Origin: Branchipolynoe longqiensis
Lineage: Eukaryota; Annelida; Polychaeta; Phyllodocida; Polynoidae
DNA length: 64,000 bases
NCBI GenBank assembly: GCA_030323885.1
Contig: CM059194.1
Span: forward strand, 22,990,780 to 23,054,779
Direction of reading: 5' to 3'
Below the pieces are notes generated by a model. It ran no database searches, had not been told where the DNA came from, and was given only the letters and a program-made list of their open reading frames with translations. The translations under genes were made by a program, and so were the position numbers. Numbering within the stretch: position 1 is the first letter of the stretch; the number at the start of each line of letters is the position of its first letter. Below are positions 46,101-57,366 of this stretch, piece after piece.

Positions 46101-48588
46101 CAATATATTTAAAGAAGTAGTTCATAGAAAGCATAATGGATATCACATAGTCATAGTTCGTTTGTGGTTTTACGTCCTAGCAACATCTAAGATCATATCA
46201 TTTAAAGAAGCAGTTCATAGAAAGCATAATGGATATCACATAGTTTGTTTGTGTTTGTTTGTTGTTTTACATCCTAGCAACATCTAAGATCATATCAGGA
46301 TGGGTACCGACTTGTGACAGTGCACACTCATGGTGACTTTATAGTGCTACCCCACTGGAAGACCAGTCTGCTAGCACCATGACCTGATATCCCACTCAGT
46401 CACATTATCCTGACACTGAGCCAACCAGTCCTTGCCCTAAACTAATAATGGCGAGCGCCAGGCTAGGAAGCAACAAGTATAAATTTGTACGTCATTGGTT
46501 TGACTCGACCAGGGTTCGAACCCACATAGTTTGTTTTAGTTTTTTTAGCTGAACAAGCCAATAGTGATCTCCCGTGAACGAGAACCTTGAAAATGTATTG
46601 GCAGCGTTCGAAATAAGAGATTGTCCAGGACAACTGAAAAGTCAGATGGACAAGTGAATATCACACCAAACTGGAATCCCTTAATTTCTTTTTTTAAATT
46701 GGTCACATACCTACTATGTATGGTATCCAATTAAACGTGCACTGCATTCAGCTAACCCAACGATACATTTGTGTTTGTTAATAAGTCAAATGATACTGCT
46801 GTGGTTATATACCCTAATCTAAATGAAACATGTTTGCACAGGCGAGACAGGGTCAGGGACTAATATTTATCATAATGATCTATGATCTAGTAGTCTTTCA
46901 AGTAATTAATTGTTGGATTTACGTTAGAGCAATCACACAGTAATGGGTTCATCTTCAAGATAATAAAAAAAAAATCAGCCAGTAGATCTATACCGGTTAT
47001 AGGTACGTGCACGTCTGCGCTACGCGATGGCCGTTTTCTGCCAAATATCTGTTCCTGGAAAAATCGTTCTGATAACATAGGGGTCCCTCAAAATGCTTTC
47101 TTTTCAGTGCCTCTTAGGGAGTATCCCCATGAATTTCAGCCTATGATGTAGATAAAATGTCCATCTACAATCTCATGTTTACAATTTGCAAATCCGTTCA
47201 CATTTTCTGTGTCTGTGCACATTCAGAAGATTTGACTTGATTTCAACACTCAAACTCCACCTTCTATATATCTTAGGTAGCTTTAAAAAGTATATGGATT
47301 TTTAAATCTGTTATTAATTGACCATTGTGTGAAGTTTCATGATGCTGTAAGGTCGAAAAGGTACTTTGCTAGGTCCCCAAATTTTCAGTGTTATAAGATC
47401 AATCATATCAATGACAACCAAAAATCCACAAATATGTCACAAATGTGTGCATTTACTTTTATTCTCATGGGTGTAATCAACAGAGGAGATAGGCATCCAC
47501 TTACACTGAAAATGTCATTCAGATATCTCGATTATTTAGGAAGTTAGAACAAAAAATGATTAAATTATTAAATATATAGGTTTTGGGTCACACACTTGTA
47601 ATGCTAAAACATTTTTTTTTAAAGGAAGAAAACTTCACTATATGATAGTTATACTAGACTTACTTATAAGTTGACGTATCAATGAGATTCTTATGAATCT
47701 CCCAATACAAAGGTAAGGATGAAAGTAGTTACAATGGACCCATGGATATACTCATTAAACAATGAGGAATTTCTATAACTTCCTTCTAAATCACTAATGT
47801 ATTCAATTAGTTTTATTTTAATGGCATATATCCTCCAAGTCACTTTTATTTTAATGGGTGAAATCAACAGAGCAGCTAGGGATCTACTTACACCGAAAAT
47901 TTCAGTGAGATGTATCGATTATTAAGCAAGTTAGAACAAACATTGACTAAATATCTAGATTTTGGGTCACACACTTGTAAAGCTAAAGCATTAAAATAAT
48001 GGCAGGAAATTACCCCTCATTACCAAAATTGAAATAGCTCTATCACGCTTAATAATCAACCGATTAACACGATTGTTGGATTTTCTTGTTTGGTTTTCAA
48101 AGCTCTTTCCAACAATGCCATTCATTTTCAGATAGGTTTGGTTTGAAAATTGTGTCCACATTGCTACCTGTTACGTTGTCTGGCCCACGGTTTTCCAACC
48201 CGTTCTGGGTGTGCAACTGTTGTATCACTTGTGGTCCAGCAGTCAGAGTGATGGCTTCTGAATCGCTAGTCAACAGCGATTGATCCCCGGGGACGGGGTG
48301 ATGCCCAAGATCCTCTGACTGAAACACATCTTGCTCTTGGCTTACTTGTGTAGATACAAGAGTCGATATTCCCTCAGAATTCATAGCAACTGCATGACAC
48401 CCATGGGCTAGTGAATCCGAAGCATCCCTGTCCGCGGTGACATAAGTCACCCGAGCGGGACCGGTGTCAGAGCTGATGTCGTGTACTTCCACAGCTGAGC
48501 CAACAACAGAGACAGCAAAGTGGGGTAGTTCTGTGCTCAGAACGCAGCCTTTGAAACCCACGTGTTCTGTCAGAGTCTCCATATTCAT
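43174..48588 (-). CDS. C2H2 zinc-finger protein with nine fingers, 763 aa
   Basis: Probable nuclear DNA-binding regulator. Coding exons: 48588-48168, 46043-45942, 44942-43174. All three join in phase (1, then 1) with GT/AG sites, giving 764 codons including stop. Residues 1-140 are finger-free and Ser/Thr-rich. Finger 1 (155-174, FTCGACSKQFVDLTEF...) is alone in the small exon, and finger 2 is at 184-205. An acidic low-complexity stretch follows to ~400, then finger 3 at 416-437 and six closely spaced fingers at ~495-658. The latter include YTCGTCGKVFTRTRYLRKH, FRCNQCDFKSKINAAIHAH and YKCNFPGCTWRFKTEV. A DMDDDDDEQDMN acidic run and a C-terminal VVATDNQGTPIAFEGTDLS tail complete it. The layout recalls ZFP64/ZNF335-type proteins (inference only). 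The start ATG has ACC before it; a 5' UTR intron is possible (AG just upstream at 48597). No DNA target can be inferred. Confidence 0.88.
45244..45797. mobile_element. Uninterrupted copy of the TATATGGGTCGTT TIR element
   Basis: Ends ATATGTGGGTCGTTCTCAGA and GAGAAATGACCCATATA. Matches 33480-34480 minus its insert, so it records the ancestral, empty arrangement. Intron 2 of the zinc-finger gene. Confidence 0.7.
46145..46690 (-). mobile_element. SINE-1 copy (46245-46525) with a small local duplication and a GACAAGTG repeat
   Basis: Minus-strand SINE-1 runs from GGGTTCGAACCCTGGTCGAG to GATGTTGCTAGGATGTAAAA. A ~75-bp segment (AGTTCATAGAAAGCATAATG to ATCTAAGATCATATCA) is directly duplicated at ~46117 and ~46212. 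46600-46690 is a GACAAGTG repeat copy. Confidence 0.7.
47000..48166 (-). repeat. 1.1-kb dispersed repeat forming most of intron 1 of the zinc-finger gene
   Basis: Inverted homologue of 14592-15722. On the minus strand its shared sequence starts AGCAATGTGGACAC at intron position +3, directly after the GT of the exon 1 donor (48167-48166). Confidence 0.75.
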
Positions 48589-49099
48589 GGTTGCTGCTAA
48601 TACACCACTGATAAAGGCATGACCCCCATTTCTAACAATAGAATCATAGCTTTTTTTGCTTGAAATGATATTTTTCGCAGTTGGGAAGACCTTGCATTGT
48701 CGGCTTCCGTTGTCTCCGCAGCCCAACAAGTTTGGGAAAGCTCCGCACAAAAAGGTACTGGTCAAGTCATAGAATAACATGGCATTTATTGAACGAATAC
48801 AGCAAATCAAATTACACAACAAGTAATCGATACCATATTTTAATCCCAAATCGTTCTTTATTTTTATGTGTTGACGAGACCCATTACCTCTTGTCAAAGA
48901 TCAGCGAAACAGAATCCAGGCACGTCTGATCAAATCGGTTCTGAAACTAATCGACAAGTGTACGAGTGTCTCGTGTTACAACAACTTCCCTTTTTTTCAG
49001 TTGTCCATTTATATATTACTAACTGTATTGGTTTACTTATCTCCCAGTACATCTTATAGCATTAAATAAATATGCTTGTGTAACAATTCATATTAAAAT

Positions 49100-49300
49100 C
49101 CTCACATACTGTGACAGTCAGTCTGGTGCTGCCCTCATGTGTTAATTTAATACACTAAATAATTACCTTTCGATTTCATTGATTGGCTACACCTGCAATT
49201 GCCGGGTTTTCATTCACGCTCAGCTCGCCGCTTCGTGAGCAACATGGGTTGGGTCAGAATTTAATTTCGGAATATGTACCAAATCTAGACGTGGTGCAGT
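49100..49300 (-). promoter_or_regulatory. Possible 5' region of the zinc-finger gene
   Basis: About 0.6 kb upstream of the start codon lies a repeat-free stretch with GATTGGCTACACC (49180; on the minus strand this reads CCAAT) and a small CG-containing patch (CTCGCCGCTTCGTGAGC). No TATA box; 5' UTR exons cannot be placed. Confidence 0.25.
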
Positions 49301-49589
49301 TTACTGCATGCACCGGATGCACAGTGAAGGACTCAGGTAAGTAGCGAATAATCATATACCAATGTGTTAGTGACGAATTACTCAGTGGCATCAGTTGTGC
49401 AAGCGTGCAGACGATATAACTTTCGGCATCAAGTTCAACCTCAGGCAGGTGAGCTGTTCTGTACAGCTCGCATGTCCAAGGTGTCAAACCGACTCACTCC
49501 TATTGAGGATAGGGATGGGGGACATGGACCATTTGCTTAGTCTATCGAGTTTGTATATGTTTGTAAATTATTTTTTAAATGGGTGGATA

Positions 49590-49815
49590 TATAATATAAG
49601 ATCTTCAAGGAGAGGACCAGACTTGAGGTCAAGAAACACTAATTTTTCTTTTGAGTGATAGATCCATGGAAGAGTGGTCCAGAGCAACTTCACCAAGTGG
49701 TTGAAGCACCAATGATTGAAGCATTTGAGAGAAGGCTGGATAGACATTGGAGAGGACACCCACAATTATATTACTTCAGAGCCCAATATAGGCCTAGATC
49801 AGCCAGAAGAGGATA
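49590..49815 (+). pseudogene. LINE ORF2 C-terminal fragment, CR1-like
   Basis: Across one frameshift/stop near 49655: RRGPDLRSRNTNFSFE, then PWKSGPEQLHQVVEAPMIEA, then FERRLDRHWRG. This is the order seen at CR1-type LINE ends (LR...NxFSxR...WNSLPxxVVxAPSxxxFxxRLDxHW). No upstream RT remains. Confidence 0.5.
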
Positions 49816-50576
49816 TGTAAGTTAAAATATGTGTCATCAATTGATAATGGGCAAAGTTAGTAAAGAAATTCATAGATCATTTTGACAATTATCAAAGCTT
49901 AGACTGATGGCATAAGCTATGTCATAGGCCTACTCATAGTCATACTGAGTCATAATTCTCAATCTGTTGAGTAGCATATGCCTCTATCTGGTTATCTCAA
50001 TGAATATTTAAAACATTTGCTCGGTGTACTGAACTGCTATTAACAAATGAAGGCCATGATTGGCATGAACCTGCATGATTTAAGATGTGTGTTTGGGGTT
50101 GGATGGATGGGGTAGTGACGTCACGTCATGGAGATAATAAATATCTTATTTACTAGCCATATAGTGCAATTGGACGTGTTCCTATTATCAGTGTGTGGAT
50201 GTCAAATTAAACAAAAAAAATGGTATATGATGTACATATTGTAGGTGTTTAAAACTATAAAAAAGACCTGAATTATTAAACATTTAATATGATATATGTT
50301 ACTAAATATAGACCTCATATATTATTACTGAAGTGACGGATACTCTTATTAGGTTGTGTGGACAGTACTTGGCTTAAAACCAAGTGACTCCGACGATCCT
50401 CATACCTGTACATACTACTTATGATATTACCTTAGATGTTTCTAGGAAGTAAAACAACACAAAATGCATATATATTGATCGTTGTGTAACGGTTAATTGT
50501 GGTTTATTAGCGCTTCATGCTACTTCTTAATTACTGTTTCCCATTCGCTATGCTAGAGGATTCAGCATCATGTCTA

Positions 50577-50719
50577 ACCGGGCGCGGTGGCCCAATCGGT
50601 AGAACACAGGCTTCCCGTGCGGAAGGTCGGGAGTTCGTATCCCAGCCGAGTCAAACCAGTAACATATACAATTGATATTGCTGCTACCTAGGACTGATTA
50701 GCTCAGTATCGGGATAATG
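50577..50719 (+). mobile_element. SINE family 1, head and partial body
   Basis: Head ACCGGGCGCGGTGGCCCAAT, B box GGTCGGGAGTTCGTATCCC. The body breaks off after GCTCAGTATCGGGATAATGA, directly before the tyrosine recombinase remnant. Confidence 0.75.
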
Positions 50720-50744
50720 AAAGACTAATATCACATGCCTGGAG

Positions 50745-51512
50745 AAAAGGACAAGTGAAATTATACACACATTATTTAAAGAAATGGGGCCTTCATTGCC
50801 TTCTCAAAGGAGTCTAACCGTTAAAACCTACAATAGCTCAAGTGTTACGATTTCTAAGAATATTAGAAGATGAGGGACTAGGATTTGGTGCTATTAACGC
50901 AGTGAGATGTGCCCTATCCATTATTCTACCAAAAATAGATGGACAAACCGTTGGGAAACATCAGTTAGTACACTGGTTCATTCGATCGGTGTACGAAAGA
51001 AACCCATCCAAACCTAAATACAATAGGTTTTGGGATGTATCAATAGTATTCAAGTTATTGAAGTCATGGCCTAGCAACAGACATTTGTCAATGAAAGACC
51101 TAGGTTTTAAATTGGCAGTTTTATTACTGCTAATTACAGGACACAGAGGCCAAACCATTGTTATCTATTTCTAGATGGACTAGAAATAGATAAGGATGAA
51201 GCTACATTTGATTTACAGACATTACTTAAATCAAATTGTACAGGGCATCCACTGTCCACAGTACATGTTACTAGTTTTCCGGAGGATAAACAGATATGTG
51301 TAGTTTCGGCCATGAGGGCTTATATATATATATCCAAGTCACGCGGAATTAGAAATTCCAGACAACTACTAATCAGCTTTAAGCGACCACATAAAGCAAT
51401 CTTGAGAGACATTCTCGCAAGGTGGACTATCCAGGTGCTTAAGCAGGAGTCAACACTGGACGCTATGCATCCCACTCAACACGTGGAGCCATGGTCTCCA
51501 AGGCAGAGAGCC
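50745..51512 (+). pseudogene. Tyrosine recombinase remnant (DIRS/Ngaro or Crypton type)
   Basis: A SAM-like N-terminal part (WRKGQVKLYTHYLKKWGLHC, a stop, then KPTIAQVLRFLRILEDEGLG) leads into FGAINAVRCALSIILPKIDG and then DLGFKLAVLLLLITGHRGQT, which holds the first catalytic Arg. After a frameshift near 51165 come EATFDLQTLLKSNCTGHPLS and SFPEDKQICVVSAMRAYIYI. After a second frameshift near 51460, SHSTRGAMVSKA supplies the HxxR motif. The catalytic Tyr would lie just beyond, where a tRNA-like SINE starts (51505). Such recombinases drive DIRS-like retrotransposons and Cryptons; no RT is seen here, so the class is undecided. Non-functional. Confidence 0.7.
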
Positions 51513-51945
51513 TAGGTGGTGTAATGGTTAGCACACTGGCCCGGAATGCAAAGAGATGTGGGTTTGAATCCCACTCTAGGTGGAATATTTCCCATTTTCA
51601 TCACCCCCATGACACTGGTTGCCATGACCATGATCCTGTTCAATCTATGTGCTGTATAGTTGTTGAACCTACCCTGTGTATATATGTGTAAGTGCATGTA
51701 TGTAATTGTAAGCATTAAAATACTTCAATTCCAGGGGGACGAGTGTAGTGGTCTATGCTGACCTCTCAGGCATGGAGCCACATAGACAGGTGGGCGTGGG
51801 TAGTGTGGTGACATCAGGTAGCCTCGGTGATGTAATGGTTAGCATACTGGCCTGGAATGCAATGAGATGTGGGTTCGAGTCCCGCTCTCGGCACCATACT
51901 TCCCATTTTCATCACCCCCATGACAGTATATATGTATGTGTATCA
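51505..51945 (+). mobile_element. Two copies of a tRNA-like SINE (family 4)
   Basis: Heads at 51508-51580 (CTAGGTGGTGTAATGGTTAG ... GGGTTTGAATCCCACTC) and 51820-51893 (CTCGGTGATGTAATGGTTAG ... GGGTTCGAGTCCCGCTC). Both are followed by CCCATTTTCATCACCCCCAT. A and B boxes are clear; the acceptor stems do not pair properly, so they are not functional tRNA genes. A TATG-rich tract follows (51930-51990). Confidence 0.7.
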
Positions 51946-52402
51946 TTGTATGTATATATATGTATGTCTGTATACATGTATGTATGTGTGTGTAGCCTAT
52001 GGAGATACCAATGGTATCTATCTGTGCAATCTTCTGTTCCCCAAACAATCATCCGAAATGCTCAGATTATCCAGTCGGATAGTATTACCTCTGTCTTTGT
52101 GTCTAGACTCAAATGATATAGCAATTGTGTCTTCTGTGTGATACACTGATAGTTGACACTTCATGAAATATATTGTCTGAGGATTTAACAAAAACATCTT
52201 TTGATGAATTTTAAGCTGTACCCAAGACTCACCTGTTTAATGTAGCTTTTTATGGTGAATGAAATGTCTCTATCCTCCAACTGTTGTGACTAAATTGTAC
52301 ATGTCATCTGTCAGATCATGGTGTTATTGTACAGCTAGTGAGGACGTTCTATTAAATTTACGGTATTTATGTATGCATGCATATATTCTGGATATGTAAT
52401 GC

Positions 52403-52680
52403 AGCGTTCGAAATAAGAGCATGTCTGCTTGTCCGGGACAAGTGAGAATATGACCGGACAAGTAGAATATGGCTTGGGCTTGTCCGTTGGACAAGTGAAA
52501 ATTTTGCTTTCCATTGTCAGCTTTGTTTTATAATGTTAATAATATATTTTTTATATATGCATGTACGTATGCACACATATGTATATAAGGTAGGCCGCTA
52601 AGTACTGTGGACAAGTCAAAATTCAGACGGATAAGTGAAAATCACACCAGACTTGTCCCGTGGACAAGTGAAAAATGGCC
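52403..52680. repeat. GACAAGTG repeat element, long copy
   Basis: Opens GTTCGAAATAAGAGCATGTC and ends GTCCCGTGGACAAGTGAAAA, with four or more GGACAAGT motifs in both orientations. Confidence 0.65.
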
Positions 52681-52721
52681 TATGGCCTATACATAATATA
52701 GTGAAATCTCATTTCTAGTGG

Positions 52722-53075
52722 CATTTGTTGGTTGGTTGTTGGAGTTTTATGTCCTGGCAACATCTAAGGTCATATCCGGACGTGTACCGCCTTGTGACAG
52801 TGCACACTCACGGTGACTTTATAGTGCTGCCCCATTGGGAGACCAGACCGCTAGCACCATGACCTGATAACCCAATCAGTCACATTATCCTGACACTGAG
52901 CTAACCAGTCCTTGCCCTATCCTAATAATGTCGCCGAGAACCTGGCTAGGAAGCGACAAGCATACATTTTTCAATCATTGGTTTGACCCGTCCAGGGTTC
53001 GAACCCATGGGTTCGAATCCCACGATCTACCAAAGCGAGAGATGGATGCTCAGCACATTCGGCCATCCCGTCTGG
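52722..53075 (-). mobile_element. SINE family 1, nearly full length
   Basis: Minus strand from GATGGCCGAATGTGCTGAGC through GGTTCGAACCCTGGACGGGT to ATGTTGCCAGGACATAAAAC. The B-box region is locally duplicated (GGGTTCGAACCCATGGGTTC). Another SINE-1 part (plus) lies at 53395-53530. Confidence 0.75.
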
Positions 53076-53539
53076 TGCTCTGCAAACTGTAGGCCTCTGT
53101 GAAGTGGGTTATGTGTAAAAGGTCATTGACCTGGCCTATGTGTTTTAGAACAGTATATAATATAGTGAAATCCTATTTCTAGTGGCATTTGTATGGTTGA
53201 TTATTAGGCTAAGCAGTTAGTGCAGATAGTGGGATGGCCTTATGTAGAAAACTATTGGGACTGAATGAGAATGTAGCCAGTCTATGACCGAATGCGAAGG
53301 CATAGCACCTGATGCTGGGTATTAATGTAGAATGGCGATGGTTGGGTGGGGTGGGGGTGGGGTGGGGGGTGGGGAGGGGGGCTCAGTGTCAGACTAATGC
53401 GGATGAGTGGTAATGGTGGAATGGGATCTCACTAGGGCAGCACTATGAAGCAGTTTGGCGTGTGCACTATCAGTGTCACAAGTCGGCAACCATCATAATA
53501 TAACCTCAGATGTTGCTTGAACGGAGACACAAAAATCAC

Positions 53540-56150
53540 TCACTCACTCTGAGTTATATTGTTCCTTACTGCTACCACAAAACAGCTATAATCCCTTCTC
53601 TCCAACAGTCTAATCATATTCACAGTTTATCGGCCGTTTCTTATAGAAAATGATTGAAATACAGATATTGTAATCGCCATATTGCTAAGATACTATTTAT
53701 TCATGAAAAATAATCGATTATATTTTTATAATTAAAGAGTCGGTTCACATCAATTTGATTAATAGGTTGAATGATTTTTTTTTTAAACTCAAAACAGGAG
53801 AAATACCTGATTTTGTTAATTCATATAACGGTTGTTCCTCGTGGCGAGGGGGGGGGGGGGGGGCTGTACAGCACAGGGCGATGGAAGAGGCCGGGTTGGA
53901 GCAGCTCCAGGCTATTTATTACACATGATACAGTTTTACTAACAAGTCGTCACCACCTTTAGATCAACATTTCTTGTGGTTTTTATTGCAATCAACTTTT
54001 CCAATAATTGAGTCACACTGGCAATGTGGGGTGAAGTAGAATGGAAACAATCATTTCTGATGTTACTTAATATCAGTGGGATTTTGAATCACTTGGTTTA
54101 TCAGACTCATCGGCCAATTGTTCTCACTCTCTCAGCTAGGAGCGTAAAGGGTAATGAGTAATCTCACATTTTATTCATGGTGATTATGGTAATTATGATG
54201 GTAATAATACTAGTAATAATACTAGTAATAATAAGTATAATAATAATTGCAATAATAATTGTATTAATAATAATTGTAATAATAATGTGTGGCCAACTGT
54301 TATTCAACCAATCACGATGCTACGTAATCGCTAAAAAAAGGAATTGTGTTGTAATATTAAGACTAGTTATGTGAATTCACCTGTGAACTAACTACATGTG
54401 AGTACTCTACATGACTGTTTATATAACGTCTTTTTGTTATAAGTGTGCTTCTTACCTGGTCGACCTTTGTGTTGGGAAGTATGTGTGTGTGGGCGGGGGG
54501 GGGGGTATATGGTGGCGGGTGTGTGTGTGTGTGTGCAGAGCACTCCATCACAAAAGTAATACAAAACAATACACGTGGTATCACATGACACACACTAATT
54601 ATAGGCTCACTAAGTTGACTCCCCTCTGTTTATGTTGTTCCACTTTACAGAGATAACCGCAAGTAATACCAGGACTCTTAGTTATGCGCAAACTATTGCT
54701 TTTGATTAATTATTGAGGTATTTATTTTTGACGGAGCAATCTTGTATATTTCCAGAAAACACGAATTGTTGCATAAAATTAAATCTGAACATCGACATAC
54801 AGCATGTAGAACCATTGCTGCCTGGGGAACAGAGAAGTAGGAAGCAGGATTGGGAATAACACAACTTTATTTTCATGACAGACATGGTCTCCAGTTGTCT
54901 TGCCCAGCTATACTCAACGCAGATATGACTGAGTAACCGGTAACAATGACAGACATGCAAGTGAAGTTATACAGTGATATAAAATATAATACATGACATA
55001 TCACAATACAGTTCAATAAAAAATCTCATCAGAATTAAATAATATCACACTTAGAAGCATATTAATCATGGCATAATATACACAAATATGTAGTGCTTAT
55101 ATTGATTTAAAAAAAAAGTAATTCAAAGCCATGGTTTATTCACTGAATAATTAGTGTACAATATTTATGTGGCATCCAGACACCACCGGTTACAGATGTG
55201 ATGGAATTTGTAATGTTGTTTCTGAAGACATCAAACAATTTTTGTTTAAAGCATGCATACATGTTAATAAATACTTCCTTTTTGATTTGGCAACTGTTTT
55301 GTTTGATATATCAATGCAACACAAGATGTTAATAAGGATTCAACCACGTCCCATATGTCATGTTACAAATGGCTGACTGTAAAATGGTGTTTTTTTCTTT
55401 TTTACAAAAACACTTCCTAACTAAAAGGACCAAAGTTGCACACAGTTTATTTTATTTCCCTTATTTCTTTCATCAAATCTGAACATGAATATGAAAAGTA
55501 TAAGGAGAAAAAAGTAGGAAGGTTTTTATTGATGTTTTAAAATTGTTTGCTTGGGTGGGGCCTTTTACCTTTTCAATCCTCTCGCTTTGTTCTTGTTGCT
55601 GGAACCGTTGGACCCACCTTTACCCATCCCTTCCTCGGAAACCTTTGCTGCTGTCTGCTTGATACAAGCGCTGTGCTACCGCCGGACCGGAGTGATTCGG
55701 GGCCACCCCAACGACTCATCGTCTAATCGTTCTAAAGACAACCCCCAGCTTCTACAACCGTCCCACCAGAAAATTAATCTTCAACCAAAGATTGGGTGGA
55801 TTTATCAGTGCCTCTCTATAATGCTGCAGTTCTGCAGCCGGTAACCGTCATAAGGTTACACCTCCCACCACACACCCCTAACCTCCCCCCCCCCACACCC
55901 ACCCACAACACCCACTACACACCCCTTGTTGGTCTGTGATTGACAGGTGGGAGGAGCTGCTTACCTGTCCTCTGCACCCCCAGCAATAAGAGCAAATGAG
56001 CGCCACGCGCTCATTTAACCAAATGAAAAATCTATGCAAGAAATACATATCGGTTTTGGGTTCTTGTTTAAAATATATATATAGTTTTTTTTGTTTTTTT
56101 TTGGTGGTAGATTAGTTGATTAAGCAGGTGAAATTTCAATCGTGGACGAT
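53540..56150. other. Intergenic, simple repeats only
   Basis: G14 run (~53848), (TAATAA)n-type tract 54177-54290, G-rich then (GT)n tract 54478-54536, and C-rich tract 55855-55915. The 97-codon frame at 55551-55844 has no recognised family and no splice support. No gene called. Confidence 0.6.
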
Positions 56151-56154
56151 TGGT

Positions 56155-56775
56155 CTTCCTCATTCCACTGTTCGTTGCCCTCTCCGAGGAAGTGACAAGT
56201 ATCAATTTTTAAGTCATTGGTTTGACTTGACCAGGATTCGAACCCACGATCTACCAGAATGGGAGACGGACGCTCAACTCATTCAGCCATCCCATCTGGA
56301 TATGTGATTATATGAAATATTTATAAGCAAAATTGAGTTTGTCTTTAGATGTGCACATAACCCATGCGGATGTTGACATGTATCTGTCATTGTCAGTGGT
56401 GCATTGGGTGGTGCTGGTGGTTGTGTGAGCGAAAGCGTAAACATACTTTTTTACTAAAGTAATCTGAAGCTCCGGCTATTCTGGCAGAAGTTTCCCGTGC
56501 GGAAGGTCGGGAGTTAGAAACCTGGATGAGTCCAACCAATGACTTGCAAAATTGATACTTGTCGCTACCTAGCCTGGTGCAAGGCATTACTAGGATAGAG
56601 CAAGGACTGGTTAGCTCAGTATCATGATAATGTGACTGAATGGGAAATTGGGGCATGGTGCCGACGGCCTAGTCTTCCAGTGGGGAAGGACTATTAAGTC
56701 GCCCTGAGTGTGCACTGTCACAAGTAGGTGCCCAACCTGACAGAACCTTAGATGTTGCCAGGATGTAACTTCATG
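56155..56775. mobile_element. Inverted pair of SINE-1 copies
   Basis: 56155-56300 is a minus-strand head and partial body (GGGTTCGAATCCTGGTCAAG). 56480-56775 is a plus-strand copy (TTCCCGTGCGGAAGGTCGGG ... GATGTTGCCAGGATGTAAC). A ~180-bp spacer separates them. Confidence 0.7.
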
Positions 56776-56980
56776 GCCGCCCTGCTCCCATAGACACGTG
56801 TCCTGTTTGGCATGCCATTAGTCATTACTATACTGAGAGGAAACAGTACTAAACTAACAAACCGCTAGGAGCGACACATTGGTCTAGTCCCTTATTAACA
56901 AAGGAGGGACATCTCAATACTATAACACTATTCTGCTCTATTTTTCCCCCAATGAGCTGGCGCCTCTATAGTGTAAAGTT

Positions 56981-57366
56981 GCAAACACACTGGACGCAGA
57001 CATCACTCGGTTCTCGCATGGGTGTAACGCGGGAAAAAATCGAAATGTATATAATAAAGAGAATCCGAACACACTGGCCCGGGCGGTTCTTGTGCGGATG
57101 GATAGCATCACTTTTGGAGCGATTTTTGCCGCTTGACGCGTGGTGCCACTTGGCTTTTGACTGGTTTTGCCCGACTTGACTTTACACGGCGGCTTTATGG
57201 TGTTGGGTAAAGTCCTGTCGGCTAAAGTCAAGTCGGGCAAAGTCCGGTCAGGTAAAGTCAGGTCGTGTAAATTCAGGTTGGGGAGAGTGAGGTCGGGTAA
57301 AGTCAAGTTGGGTAATATATATATATATAGTTTTTGCCGCATCCCGTCCGCGTCTAGTGTGTTCGC
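56981..57366. mobile_element. MITE with GCAAACACACTGGACGC ends
   Basis: Left GCAAACACACTGGACGCAGA, right (reverse complement) GCGAACACACTAGACGCGGA. It contains a 14-bp minisatellite GGTAAAGTCAGGTC-like (57205-57318) and a (TA)n tract. The repeat creates a spurious open frame on the minus strand (LPDLTL repeats). Confidence 0.65.

Noticed and set aside
48588..48897. N-terminal extension of the zinc-finger protein to the upstream ATG at 48897
   Set aside because: The extra ~100 residues are unlike protein sequence of this class, and a plausible acceptor AG lies just before ATG 48588; a 5' UTR intron is more likely.
51508..51893. tRNA genes
   Set aside because: A and B boxes are present but the acceptor stems do not pair, and conserved non-tRNA sequence follows each head; these are SINE heads. 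The same applies to heads at 14203, 26937, 33011, 38577 and 50577.
55551..55844. 97-codon plus-strand frame
   Set aside because: No recognisable domain, no splice context, flanked by simple repeats.
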